A DNA stretch of 64,000 bases from contig OZ020269.1 in NCBI GenBank assembly GCA_963971225.1, positions 19,652,921-19,716,920 on the forward strand. The letters run 5' to 3'. How positions within the stretch are numbered: the stretch's first letter is position 1; the number at the start of each line of letters is the position of its first letter. The notes under the pieces were generated by a model that was not told the DNA's origin, made no database searches, and saw only the letters and a program-made list of their open reading frames with translations. Origin of the DNA: Melieria omissa. Its lineage: Eukaryota; Arthropoda; Insecta; Diptera; Ulidiidae. Made by a program: the position numbers and the translations under genes. Shown here one piece after another: positions 23,901 through 33,333 of this stretch.

Positions 23901-26900
23901 CCCTTCGTTTACTCTGTTGGATTTCGATTTTCGAAAAATGAAAAACATTGAAAAAAATTACCTTGGTGGTATTACTTGAACATAAAAGTTATTACTTTCA
24001 AATGAAACTCAAATATTTCATTAGGCATTTCAACCATAATTAGTTAGAAAACAAGATTGAATTAATGTAAAAATGAAAATTAGAAACGCGTCTTTTTTAA
24101 AAAAAATTCCGCATGGAAAGATAGCATGAGAAAAACGTGTAAATTTTTGATTTCAAGGCTAAACATAAGGTTTTCTTTAATTGAAAACACTCTCAAGACT
24201 TCAACTTGTGCTAAACACCAACAAAATTTTTGATTTCTAGCATCAGGAGACCACAAAGTTGCATGTTGCCATATGACAACAAAATAGCAAAAGGGTTAAC
24301 ATTTTTGACGCGAAAGGGTTCGGGTTTTGAGCGAAAGGGTTAACATTTTGACACCCACCGATCGTTGAAGTTGTCACTCTTCCTTGCTGGCCAATTGATT
24401 TGGCGCACTTGTAGCTTGAGTTTTAATTCTAGGCACTCGATTTGGAAAACTGCCGTAAGCAATGATGAACAATTTCAGTTAGAACTAAGTTAGTGGTCTG
24501 GTGAGCCTGATTGCTTCAGAAACTACCTGTCACAAGTTCGATTCTCAACCCACTTTCGCAACCTTGCACTGAGTACTTATTAGTTAAAATTGAATCTAGA
24601 GAACAATATACTTTTACAACTATAAACCACAGAATCAAAGATTTTATTTGTAGAAAAATGTTGTTGGTTTTTTAGTTCAAATAAACTCATTAGGATATTG
24701 TAAAGGCTCGCAGATTTTATTTATTTTATAAAATGTTTTTGAAAAACAAACCAGTTTATGGAACTTAAAGTGCAAACTTTTGAATTTTGAGTAAATGAAC
24801 TTCTTTTTATAAAACTGCTAGCCATCACCGCCTATAAAGCAGACAATGTCATAAATGAATTAGTATATCAGTGTTTTCAATCAGTCTCCGTTTTTTCTGT
24901 TTGTTTTTTAAAGAGAGTTTAGTGAGAGTTTTCTGTTTCACTGTGTAGAGATCAACACTGCTTACGGTACCAAATCATTAGTTTTTCAACTTCGAAACAA
25001 AAAAGTGCTCTAAAACTCAATGAAAAAAGCGAAAAAAACGTCTACTGTAACTAACCTTATTTTTTATAATAAATTTTTTATGTTTTTATTGCGCACCACT
25101 GTAGTTGTAAATAATGGTTTGTGTTGTGTCCAAAACTTTTCAGTCAAGAAAATGTATTTATTATTGTAATATTTTTTTATTATTATTTTAATTTCTAAGT
25201 AAATGTTTTTAAATATTTTCTAACACTGGTTGTAGCATATTTTTTGTAAAGTAGGGGAGAGTGGGGCGAATCGTTACATGGGGCGAATCGTTACAGAGCG
25301 ATATCTTAAAAATGACGCCACCATATATCAAATGTCGCATAGCTAAATGTTCGTCACCTTCAGCCGCTCATTTGTTTCGGTGACATTCCAATTCTCAGTA
25401 GAAAACTGACGCTTGGCAGGGTAAGACGTGTTTTGTGACTTGTAAAATTCATATTTGGATGTCTACAATCTTTCAATTTTGAGTGCTAAATAATTTTGTG
25501 ATCAATCGAAAGTGTATGTTTTTTTATCTTTATTGTGTTGCCCTTCGCGCAAAAAAAGAAAATTCGCAAATATTATTACCGTGTCTTTGCTAAGCCATTC
25601 CATAGCAAACATGTCACAGTGGGGCGAATCGTTACATTTCGTATGGGGCGAATCGTGACGGTCATTTTTTATGCATTTAAGCGTCTGACGCAATTTTGAA
25701 GACTGCGTTATTGCTTGTGTTTGTAGAAAAATCATCTGTGTTGTTCGCCATGATATGTTTTTTATCATGTTCGTGATTTTTTTTTATTTTTCATTACTTT
25801 ATTGCAACTTTTCAAAAATCATCTGATGCAGCACCGAAACGCATAAGCCAGCGTCGAAGCGCCATCGCTGCGATTGATTATGCTGATGTTGAGTCAGATT
25901 CTGATTAAAAATCAACTTTTTCCTTTTTCATTTTTTCATATATTTTTCCACCATTTTCTTTTGGCATGTTGGTCATTTAACCATCAAACATGTATTCGTT
26001 TTCTTAATAAAAATGAAGTAAATAATTGAAATATTATTTGTGTATACATATTTTGATTTCAGCGCCTCAAAATTTGAAAAAAGCGAGTGTAACGATTCGC
26101 CCCACACTTTTTAAAATGCCATTTTCTGGACACTTTGGGAATATCGACATAACTTATTTCGTGTTTGTCCTACACCTAAGTGTTTATAATCAAAAGTTGC
26201 GCAAAATAGCAGGCTTCAAAACGATATATAATATGGTCAACAATTTTTTCGCAGATAAAAAATATTGGGCTTACAAAAAAGCGTAACGATTCGCCCCACT
26301 CTCCCCTTTATAGTATATTAGTTTTTTAATTTTATCAATGCTGTTCCCCTGTTCCACACATGTTGGAAAAAATACTGTCGCATACTTATTTCACAAAAAA
26401 ACAGGTGAAATATGTGGTATCTCAATGAGCCTCTTAGGTCTCGGAGTGCGTCTCTTACAAAGGCAGCCACCACAACCTAACCTATAAATACTGTTTTATA
26501 GAGCTGACAAATACAAAGGGCGTATTCACACTGATATCTGATCTATTATCAGGTGTACAACTTTGCTTCCGCCGTTTTCCGATAGGTGGCTGTACCGGCT
26601 GAGGCTGGTTGAAATACATAGATGGTAATGCCTTTAAAGTGAGTGTGGACAGTGCCTAACGAGTTGTCATCGCCGTTTCAGTGACAGTTGTTCTTGTTTT
26701 CGTATTATTCACGCTCGAAAATGTCCGTTTATGTGCCCAATTCTCGCCATTTGCGGGAAGTTTTACTTTTCTGTTACAATTCGAAAAAAAATGCAGCTGA
26801 AGCGCATCGAATGCTCTCAGAAACTTACGGTGATGCTGCTCTGAGTGAAAGAACGTGTCGGGAGCGGTTTCAACGTTTTAAAAATGGTGATTTCGACATG

Positions 26901-29900
26901 ACAAAGTCATCCTCCAACACGACAATGCTCGGCCTCACGTCGCAAAAGTGGTCAAAAAGTACCTGGAAACGCTGAAATGGGAAGTCTTGCCCCACCCGCC
27001 GTATTCCCCAGATGTCGCCCCTTCTGACTTCCACCTATTCCGTTCGATGGCACACGGCCTGGCAGATCAACATTTTCAATCCTTCGAAGAATTGGAAAAA
27101 TGGATTGCTTCATGGATAGCGTCAAAAGAGGACTCCTTTTTTCGAGCCGGGATCCGAAAATTGCCGGAAAGATGGGAGAAAGATGTCGTTAGCGACGGAC
27201 AATACTTTGAATAATACATCTGTAAGCACTTTTTCGCAATAAAGCTTTTAATTTTGGAAAAAAAACCGAGGAAGCAAAGTTGTACACCTGATACAACAAA
27301 ATATTCATAGTCAGCTACATATTTGACTTCATGAAAGTGGAGAAACTCATCTCTCACTCAAGTGAAAAACTGATTTATAAATTTTATAATCTCTCACTCA
27401 AGTGAGATGCTGAAGTAAAAATTTGCGCTGACTTTAAAACCCAAATTCCAAATTAACGTCGCAAAGATTATGGCTTTATTTTTTTATTCATTATTTTAAA
27501 AGTTGTCTCTTTAACAATTTGGCTACACCAGTTTAGCACACAGGACTTTATTTTGGGCGATTTTGCTCACTACTTTTGAGCCCAAAACCATTAGAACTTA
27601 TATTTACTTCCCACAACCACAAGCTAACATTTGTGGGATTTGAACCCGAAACCCTCCCTGGCTGCGCTCAGTGCAAACCCCCTAAAACTAATGGTGCGGT
27701 CATATGTTTTTGAAAATGTCACCTTTCAGTTGCTGCGGAATTCTTCGTAGGCAGCGTTGAGTAATGCATATATTTTTTATTATTTGTAAAAGACAAATTT
27801 CTATCTGATTTTTAATATTGTTTTAGGGTATTGTGTGTGTTAAGGAAAACATTCATTAAACGTTCCACTTAGGTTCAGAAAGTATAGATTTCAAAGAACG
27901 TCATATACTTTGGACTTTGTTTGGGTCTTTGGGTCTTAAGAAATCATGCATCATCTTCGTTTCAGGAGCAGCTTGTTTTTAGTAAAACCTATTTAAATAC
28001 TTTATTTGGAAGCAAAACTGATAAATATTTAAACAACTTTTGTATGTGTTTAGATGCTTTGGACTGTTTATTTTTGACACCCGATCTCGCATAAATGTTT
28101 AGCTTAAAAAAATATTGTACCATTTGGCTGTGATAACATTGCATATACCTATTCCAGTGTATATTTAGTGAAAAACTTAAGCAGATTCTTGTTAGCCATT
28201 ATTTTCCATCCCATCGCATTTGCATTTTAATTAACAGCTTCATATTGCCACATCCACTCATACCCAGCTACACACCACCACATTTATTCATATATACACA
28301 AACACACACACATACATAGATACATTCTTGGCACCTAACCGTGATCACAGTTGTGAAAAGCGCTTCACTAACCAACCAAATGGGTTTATGTGTTTTTTCT
28401 GTACATTTCTCTTTTCATATATAAAAACAATCCACAATATTTCCAAAATACCAACAAATATATACAAAATCAACACGAACATATAAAACAAAACAAAAAA
28501 CCATCATAAAAATCGCATAAAACACACATCAAAATCTGCCGCCAATCATTTCCCCCAAAACAAATACATACATTTTATGTATAAATCCGCAAATCCCGCA
28601 AATCGATAACTCCCGAAAGGCTGCACGGGCAACTAAGACTGCCACCTTGCAGCCGTCACCGCCCGTATCCGACACACCCTCGCCCGTGCTCGATCTGTAT
28701 CAGGCGCTGCCCGCGCAAGTGGTGGAGGAGAATGCATACCTAGAAACGCTTTCTAACCCGTCGCTTCAGTCGGTAAATACGACCGCCAGTGACGATTCGG
28801 ATACAGTGCTTGTTTATGATTTTAAAAAGCAGGAAACCAGCACCATTACCAGAGAGCCAAAGACCACAATAGTGACTGTGGAATCGGCGTCGAACAACTG
28901 CACCAAAGAGCGTCCCACAGAGCTGCAATTGAGTGCGTCCAGCAGCGCATCGACCATGGCTCGCACACCCATAACGCCCGCGCGGGGCTCAACGCCAACA
29001 GCGTTCAAATTCCTGCAGCCCAAGCGAAAACTGATCGAACCTAGTCAAGTGTTGTCATTCGATGAGAACGAACCGGTAAGTCAAAAAATGCTCACAAAAA
29101 ATATGCTTACAATTGTCTGCAACTGTGTCTGGAATTGTCAACTCTTGAACAGTGAAAGCGGTGATGTGGTTACAATTTTTCGAAGCTAGAGATGGGTTTA
29201 CATTTGAATCGTTATTTTTCCCTTTTTGAAACACCAGATGTTGTTTGTGTAGATATGGGTGTATAAAAAGTTTTTAATGTAAAAAACATATTGAAATGAA
29301 AAAAAAAAAAATTTTAAAGTAAAAATGTACCTTCATGTAAAAACTTATTCAAACATACTTACTCGTATAAAAAATTTAAATGAAATAAATTCATTAAAAA
29401 TAAATTCAGATAAAAGATTCAGATATATAAATATGTAACTAAATGCAATTTGTAAAAATAGTATTTTAGAAATCAATTACAGTCGTGTCTGGGTATAGTG
29501 AACACCCAAATTTTGACATCGAGCCTCTAAATATGGAACAAAATTTTCAAGCAAAAAACCAAAAGTTTATTTTGAGCAAATAAACCGAGTTTTTGAACAA
29601 AAATTTTAACTTTGATATAGTGAACAACCTCAATACTGTGAACAGGCCTTGCAATAATTAGTTCACTTTATCCAGACACCACTGTACGTGTTTTTCACCA
29701 CTGTAATTCTATTTTTTTGCTCCATTCATTTAACTCTAACTTTGTTTTTCTAGCAAATACCTTCACCGCCCATTGAAAAGGTCGCCATCGAGGAGGAGGT
29801 GGCCCAAGTGATGCCATCGGTTAAGGCATTGGCGCAGGCATTTCTGCGTACCTCCAACAAGTGCTCACCAACGGAGAACCGTTGGAAGGCCAAGGTGCGT

Positions 29901-32423
29901 AGTTTTTAAAATTTCACTCAAATAAAAACTTTGAAACAATTCGAAAACCAGAATTCAGGTTCTGATGGCTTTAACTAACTGCAAAGGCAGATCAATCAAA
30001 TCAATTAAATGTAGCAATTAAATGTAATAAATTTTGTCTACAACTAGTAAGAATACTGTCTACAAAGCTGATTTTTTGGACACAATTCAGTGAAATAAAG
30101 CCATTGTCATCGTTTAAAAAATACTCGAAAATATTTAAAAAATACAAAAAATTATATTTAAAAAATACAAAAAAAAATATTTAAAAAATAAAAAAAAAAT
30201 ACTTAAAAACTAAAAATTCTTTTTAATCAAAATACCAGGTTTTTGAGTTAGTGCCTTTAACGATAAATCTAATTTACCCTCAAACAAAAAGCAAGATATT
30301 ACATATTGCAAGATGCTTTTGGAAAGTCTATTCAAACTTAATAACTTAATTCGTTTAAAATTGAAAACAAATGCTAACCAAACCGAAAGACCTAAACAGG
30401 CCTCATAACTGCTTCTAGAATACAAAATTTACATTACTTAGCGCTTGTTATCGCTTAAAAGTTCTATGCTTTTAATAGGGGTACCGGTTAATTCGTGCGT
30501 TTTTTTTTTGGAAAATTGAAGCTTTATTGTGAAAAAATGGTTACAAATTTAATATTCAAAGTATTGTCCATCACTAGCTATAACTTTTTCCCATTTTTCT
30601 GGCAATTCACGAATACCCTTTCTGAAAAATTCTGCCGGCTTTTTGGCTATCCACGAATCGATCCAATTTTTGCCTTCTTCATAATTGGAGAAGTGCTGGT
30701 CAGCCAGGCCATTTTGCATTGATCGGAAGAGATAGTAATCGGATAGCGCAAGGTCTGGACTATACGGCGGGTGGGGTAGGACATCCCATTTGAGCGTTTC
30801 AAGGTAGGTTTTGATGACCTGTGAAACATGTGGCCGAGCATTATCATGTTACAAAATTACCTTGCCGTGCCTTTGTTCATATTCCGGCCGTTTTCACGCA
30901 GTGCTCGGCTCAAATGCATCAATTGTCGTCGGTAGATCATAATAGATCAACCCAGCTGGTCCCACCAAATACACAGCATAACCTTCAGACCATGAATTTT
31001 CTGAACGGCCGTCGATGCATCACCGGGGTATCCATACGTTGATCGACGTTTTGGATTATCGTAATGGACCCACTTTTCATCGCCAGTGACAATTCGATGC
31101 AAAACGCTTTTTCTTTTGTGCTTCACACGTGAAAAATCGGCGTTCGACGTCTCTTGGCTTCAATTCATACGGCACCCAATGGCCTACCTTCCGGATCATT
31201 CCCATTACTTTTAGACGATCGGAAATGATTTGTTGAGCGACGCCAAGTGATGTTGCAAGTTCTTCTTGCATTTGGGATGGATCTTGGTCGAGCAATGTCT
31301 CCAATTCGTGATCTTCAAACTTTTTTGGCTGTCCGGGCCGTTCATCGTCCTCCAAGTCAAAATTGCCACTTTTAAACCGTGCAAACCACTTCTGGCACGT
31401 ACGCTCAGCTAGAGCATGCACACCATACACTTCCACCAAAATACAATGACTTTCGGCAGCCTTTTTCTTCATATTGAAGTAATGAAGAAGTACTCCCCGC
31501 AAAAACACTTTATTCGGCACAAAATTCGACATTTTCAGAGTAAAAAAAAGTATTGTTGTTTACGCTTCAGCTAAATGACACATACTGATTCTGACCCTAT
31601 ATGACAATAGCTTTCCAACACATATTTGGAAAGGTCAATCACTGTTCACAAAATCAAGTTACGCCATCTGTTAGAATGAATTAACCGGTGCCCCTATTAA
31701 TATGGCAAATTTACACTACTTAGCCGCCTTAAACTTAAATCAAACGCTTTTAAACGTTGCCTCATAACAGCTTTTCACATGGCCGTACCTAGGCACAAAC
31801 TTTCAAATTTTAGGCCCCAATTTTTCAAAATTCCAAATATAAAAGTCAAATAGAATAGAATTATAACTCTATATAGAATATAAAAATTCGAATTTTAGGC
31901 AGACACAAATGCCCTCCCTGCCCCTCAAACGCCCATGGCTTTTCGAATGAAAAATGTACACTACTTCGCGCTTATTATCAAAAATATATAAAACTAATTT
32001 ACGTTATGCTTCAGCTGAATCAATAAATTCGTATTTATCATTCAGGTTAGAAGCATGCCGACGTTGCCTTCCAAATCGGCTGAAACCATACAAATCGAAG
32101 TCACAAAACCGGTGGCTGCGCCTGCAAAACCAACCGAGCTAAAGAAAGTCGAAGCTAGTCCTTCGTTAGCTGAAATTGCCGAAGACGCTACCATAGCATC
32201 GGATCTGTCCTCGTTGGAAACGTAAGTGTGCGCCAAACAAACTTGACAAGAAATTCGCTCTATGATTTTTGATTACAGTGATCCGCCCACCCACAAAGAG
32301 CCCGAAGCCAAAGATGAAACCCTGCTCGCAGCCGCCAAGCCGGTCAGTCCGAATGCAATGCGGCGCAGCATGGGGCTGCTGCGCAGTAATATTGCTTTCT
32401 TTGAGAATTTAAAGTTCAAGTGA
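2964..32423 (+). CDS. Giant membrane-anchored Pro/Glu/Ala repeat protein, 13 coding exons
   Basis: I do not recognise this gene. Exons with matching splice phases are 2964-3054, 3231-3556, 5212-5379, 5442-5616, 5685-6233, 6519-19487, 19782-20090, 20649-20874, 20933-21047, 28653-29075, 29754-29894, 32046-32221 and 32279-32423. They total 15,813 bp, an exact multiple of three, giving about 5,270 residues. Residues about 2-28 form one hydrophobic segment, probably a membrane anchor with a short outer or luminal end. Exons 2-5 are polar and acidic, with Ser/Asp-rich stretches. Exon 6 encodes the repeat region, residues about 657-4,690. The tail has a well-formed block containing WNNAVEMPNNPYAPEALKKR (exon 8) and ends in NIAFFENLKFK. 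Exons 5, 6 and 7 all begin and end in phase 1, so each can be skipped in frame. The alternative ends are listed separately. An ATG at 2922 would add 14 residues. The exon models are strong; function is unknown. Confidence 0.8.
7180..19275 (+). repeat. Coding minisatellite, about 134 copies of a 90-bp (30-aa) unit
   Basis: Almost all of the 12,969-bp exon is a tandem repeat with a 90-bp period that never leaves frame. Two unit types alternate to give a 180-bp higher-order unit. One begins ETAPTVAETEPVTVPAAEPV and the other ETAAPIAAAEPAPAPAAEPS, each followed by QEPEPxxVSx. The left 4 kb is diverged, while the centre and right are highly homogeneous with recent block copies. The product has almost no aromatic residues and no cysteine in the repeats. 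It is rich in Pro, Glu, Ala, Val and Thr, so it should be extended and disordered with strong negative charge, in the manner of titin PEVK or PEST-like spacers. Short indels of whole codons occur near 12,870 and 16,910 without frameshift. Confidence 0.95.
19488..19723 (+). CDS. Alternative C-terminus read through from the giant exon
   Basis: If the donor at 19487/19488 (CTAG|GTAAAA) is not used, the frame continues for 78 more residues and stops at 19721-19723. This tail is unlike the repeats: basic, with RLLRRQNN and LEKRRRQTLIMQRYLSSFD, and it looks like normal protein sequence with an amphipathic helix character. It would make a shorter isoform that lacks exons 7 onward. A poly(A) signal at 20401-20406 could serve it. 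Whether it is used is inference, because the sequence equally supports splicing to 19782. Confidence 0.45.
20091..20125 (+). CDS. Alternative end after exon 7 (intron read-through)
   Basis: Exon 7 runs 19782-20090 and has a good donor (CCAG|GTAACA). Reading through it adds GNTRRDSGSFK and stops at 20125, followed 275 bp later by AATAAA at 20401. This is a second possible 3' end for the gene. The added peptide is short and carries no recognisable motif, so it could simply be intron. Confidence 0.3.
20401..20406 (+). terminator. Poly(A) signal AATAAA
   Basis: A canonical AATAAA lies in the intron between exons 7 and 8. It would terminate transcripts that stop at 19723 or 20125. Confidence 0.5.
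20933..21764 (+). CDS. Alternative long terminal exon (Ser-rich, basic)
   Basis: Exon 9 can either be spliced at 21047/21048 (GAG|GTAAAT, phase 0, joining 28653) or read on to a stop at 21762-21764. The extension of about 239 residues looks like real coding sequence: Ser-rich basic stretches such as RRSSSLKFINSRSSPKSHYN, a Cys/Ser-rich block around CSWRSANSVACNSN, and an ordered end with DFVMNPLFERAQLSGDDGRP. GC content is high for this window and codon use matches neighbouring exons. It gives a second major isoform that ends before the 7.6-kb intron, with a poly(A) signal at 22578. Confidence 0.7.
21836..21905. repeat. CA/CATA-rich microsatellite
   Basis: A simple-sequence run of cacata and acacac type lies in the 3' untranslated region of the alternative terminal exon. 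A similar run occurs near 28,255-28,325, just before the acceptor of exon 10. Confidence 0.6.
22578..22583 (+). terminator. Poly(A) signal AATAAA for the 21764 isoform
   Basis: A canonical AATAAA lies about 815 bp after the stop at 21764 and before the first transposon of the intron, consistent with a complete 3' untranslated region for the shorter isoform. Confidence 0.5.
22977..24295. mobile_element. piggyBac-like non-autonomous element with internal tandem repeats
   Basis: Both ends sit at TTAA (22973-22976 and 24296-24299). The left tip is CCCTTTCGCTACAGG and the right tip, reversed, is CCCTTTTGCTATTTTG. TTAA targets and CCYT tips are the hallmark of piggyBac-type elements. No transposase frame is visible. 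The middle (23248-23940) is a tandem array. Further right-end-like motifs (GCGAAAGGGTTAA) occur at 24310-24343, suggesting nested or repeated insertions at TTAA. Confidence 0.7.
23248..23940. repeat. Tandem array, about five copies of a 124-141-bp unit
   Basis: The landmark ACCCNGTTNGATTTNGAT recurs at about 23248, 23381, 23514, 23638, 23771 and 23912. Each unit also carries ACACGTTTTA, CTCGTTTGAAGT and CCATGAAATCATG. Copies differ by point changes and small indels. It lies wholly inside the TTAA-flanked element. Confidence 0.75.
25254..26306. mobile_element. DNA transposon remnant with GGGGAGAGTGGGGCGAATCG ends
   Basis: The two ends are a perfect 24-bp inverted repeat starting GGGGAGAGTGGGGCGAATCG. 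The core TGGGGCGAATCGTTAC is repeated next to the left end (25278), again at 25620 and 25645, and inverted at 26085, so the subterminal regions carry several probable transposase-binding sites. A short frame at 25820-25908 reads as a basic then acidic tail ending DYADVESDSD before a stop, which resembles a transposase C-terminus with a nuclear signal. The left flank ends in TA, but the right flank starts TTTA, so the target duplication is not clear. Family not assigned. Confidence 0.7.
26415..26490. mobile_element. Possible LINE 3' tail fragment
   Basis: The stretch GAGCCTCTTAGGTCTCGGAG ... AGGCAGCCACCACAACCTAACCTA resembles 3' ends of non-LTR elements that finish in short AACCTA-type repeats. 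It is too short to classify, and the call rests on general appearance only. Confidence 0.25.
26549..27291 (+). mobile_element. Internally deleted mariner, copy 1 (743 bp)
   Basis: Inverted ends TCAGGTGTACAACTTTGCTT are flanked by TA on both sides, as expected for mariner. The first frame (from 26721) gives the N-terminal helix-turn-helix region of a mauritiana-type transposase up to about residue 57. A deletion then joins it, in another frame, to the C-terminal half. That half contains HDNARPH and PPYSPDVAPSDFHLFR, the second and third catalytic aspartates of the D,D34D triad (exactly 34 residues between them). The first catalytic aspartate is missing. It cannot make active transposase. It lies in the 7.6-kb intron of the giant gene, in the same orientation. 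Confidence 0.9.
26721..27214 (+). pseudogene. Mariner transposase remnant (N- and C-terminal parts, frameshifted)
   Basis: The N-terminal part, MSVYVPNSRHLREVLLFCYN onward, runs in one frame to the deletion junction near 26897. The C-terminal part runs in a second frame to the stop at 27214, ending RWEKDVVSDGQYFE. The missing middle would hold the second helix-turn-helix and the first catalytic aspartate. The same family is present at 50318-50909 with a different deletion. Confidence 0.85.
29480..29685. mobile_element. 206-bp pogo/Tc1-like MITE
   Basis: Imperfect inverted ends, CAGTCGTGTCTGGGTATAGT at the left and CAGTGGTGTCTGGATAAAGT (reversed) at the right, are both flanked by TA. The CAGTG tip with TA target fits pogo/Tc1-type elements. 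There is no coding capacity. It sits only 69 bp upstream of exon 11 (29754) of the giant gene, inside the intron. Confidence 0.75.
30118..30225. repeat. A-rich simple repeat
   Basis: A run of imperfect AAATATTTAAAAAATAC units. It is low complexity with no other signal. Confidence 0.6.
30478..31694 (-). mobile_element. Near full-length mariner, inactivated (1,217 bp)
   Basis: Inverted ends GGGG(T/C)ACCGGTTAATTC are flanked by TA. The transposase reads on the minus strand from 31532, starting MSNFVPNKVFLRGVLLHYFN, through both helix-turn-helix regions. The frame then breaks near 31,100. Beyond the break, other frames show GDEKWVHYDN (first aspartate) and a C-terminus ending ELPEKWEKVIASDGQYFEY. 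Length is usual for mariner, so only point changes and small indels have killed it. It is a different family from the copies at 26549 and 50318. It lies antisense in the last large intron of the giant gene. Confidence 0.9.
30515..31532 (-). pseudogene. Mariner transposase pseudogene
   Basis: The intact N-terminal 151 codons (31077-31532) include a helix-turn-helix around AERTCQKWFARFKSGNFDLE, the PGQPKKFED linker and a second recognition helix, LGVAQQIISDRLKVMGMI. A frameshift then truncates it. Later parts remain recognisable in other frames. Not functional as it stands. Confidence 0.85.
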
Positions 32424-33085
32424 ATACTACGCGTTGCCTTATTGTCGTTCAGATCGATAAGTTGTCGAGAAATTAGTGCAGCTCTAACAACTGACTGGCC
32501 AATATTTTGTATGGCAAAATTGTTGACGCCTCACAGTCGGTGTTACGTTCTGATGCTAATGTCGAGCTACACACAGCCGTACACAATCAACTTACTGCAT
32601 TCATATTTATTTATTTATTTCTGAAATCGTCTTGATATACTCATGAAAGTGCCATTAACATTGTTCGCAACGTGAAAACCTGCGAAATTTAAACTTGACT
32701 CCAAACGGTCGCGTTGGTCCCATGTGCCTAGCTTAGGAATTTTAACCATTAGACGCCCACTTGTGGTCACAGTACTCGTTTTTTAGTGTTTAAGTGAACT
32801 TTTTTTTTTAATACTACTAAGCACGTTCGGAAACGTAGTGGAGAAATGAATGAAAAATTGGATTTTAAACTAAAGCAATACTTATTGGCTCATAAGTTGA
32901 AGATATTCAACGTTGATATTGGCTTTATATGCTTAACCGTGTGGTATTGTAATGAAAATACTGAATCCAAAGTATTTTTAGATTTTAAGCTCTGAAGTAG
33001 TGATACGGAAAATTACTAACACCAATTATTACGTTAACACAGATTGTGTATTACAACTATACCAAACAGCATGTGAGCATGTTTC

Positions 33086-33091
33086 AATAAA
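33086..33091 (+). terminator. Poly(A) signal AATAAA for the full-length giant gene
   Basis: A canonical AATAAA lies 663 bp after the stop at 32423, within TTTCAATAAAGAACC. It is the first good signal after the last coding exon. Confidence 0.55.
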
Positions 33092-33119
33092 GAACCTATG
33101 CAAAAAATACTAAGAAATG

Positions 33120-33333
33120 TGTTTTGTGATTGAGTTTGGGGAATACAAAAATGATTGAATAATGAGAAAAATTAAAAAGGTAAAAATTATTAAAAACCTA
33201 TAATAGTAGTTAAAAGTCATTTAGTCATTAAAAATTTACAGTCAATAACTAAAAACTAAAAATAATAATTTTCAAATGAAAAATAAAAGAATTTTAAAAT
33301 AATGAGAAAAGTAATAAGTTAAAAATTACTTTA
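33120..33333. repeat. AT-rich degenerate repeat, left block
   Basis: AT-rich sequence with recurring AATGAGAAAAA, AAATTATTAAAAA and AACTAAAAATAATAATTTT. Related sequence continues on the far side of the transposon remnant (34,650-35,220), so the remnant appears to have landed in this repeat. Confidence 0.5.

Noticed and set aside
24490..24555. tRNA-like segment with AGTTCGATTCT
   Set aside because: A single box-B-like match without a convincing box A or acceptor stem.
27630..27705. tRNA gene on the minus strand (GGGTTCAAATCCC box B)
   Set aside because: A box B is present but no cloverleaf can be drawn and box A is poor. Most likely a tRNA-derived SINE scrap.
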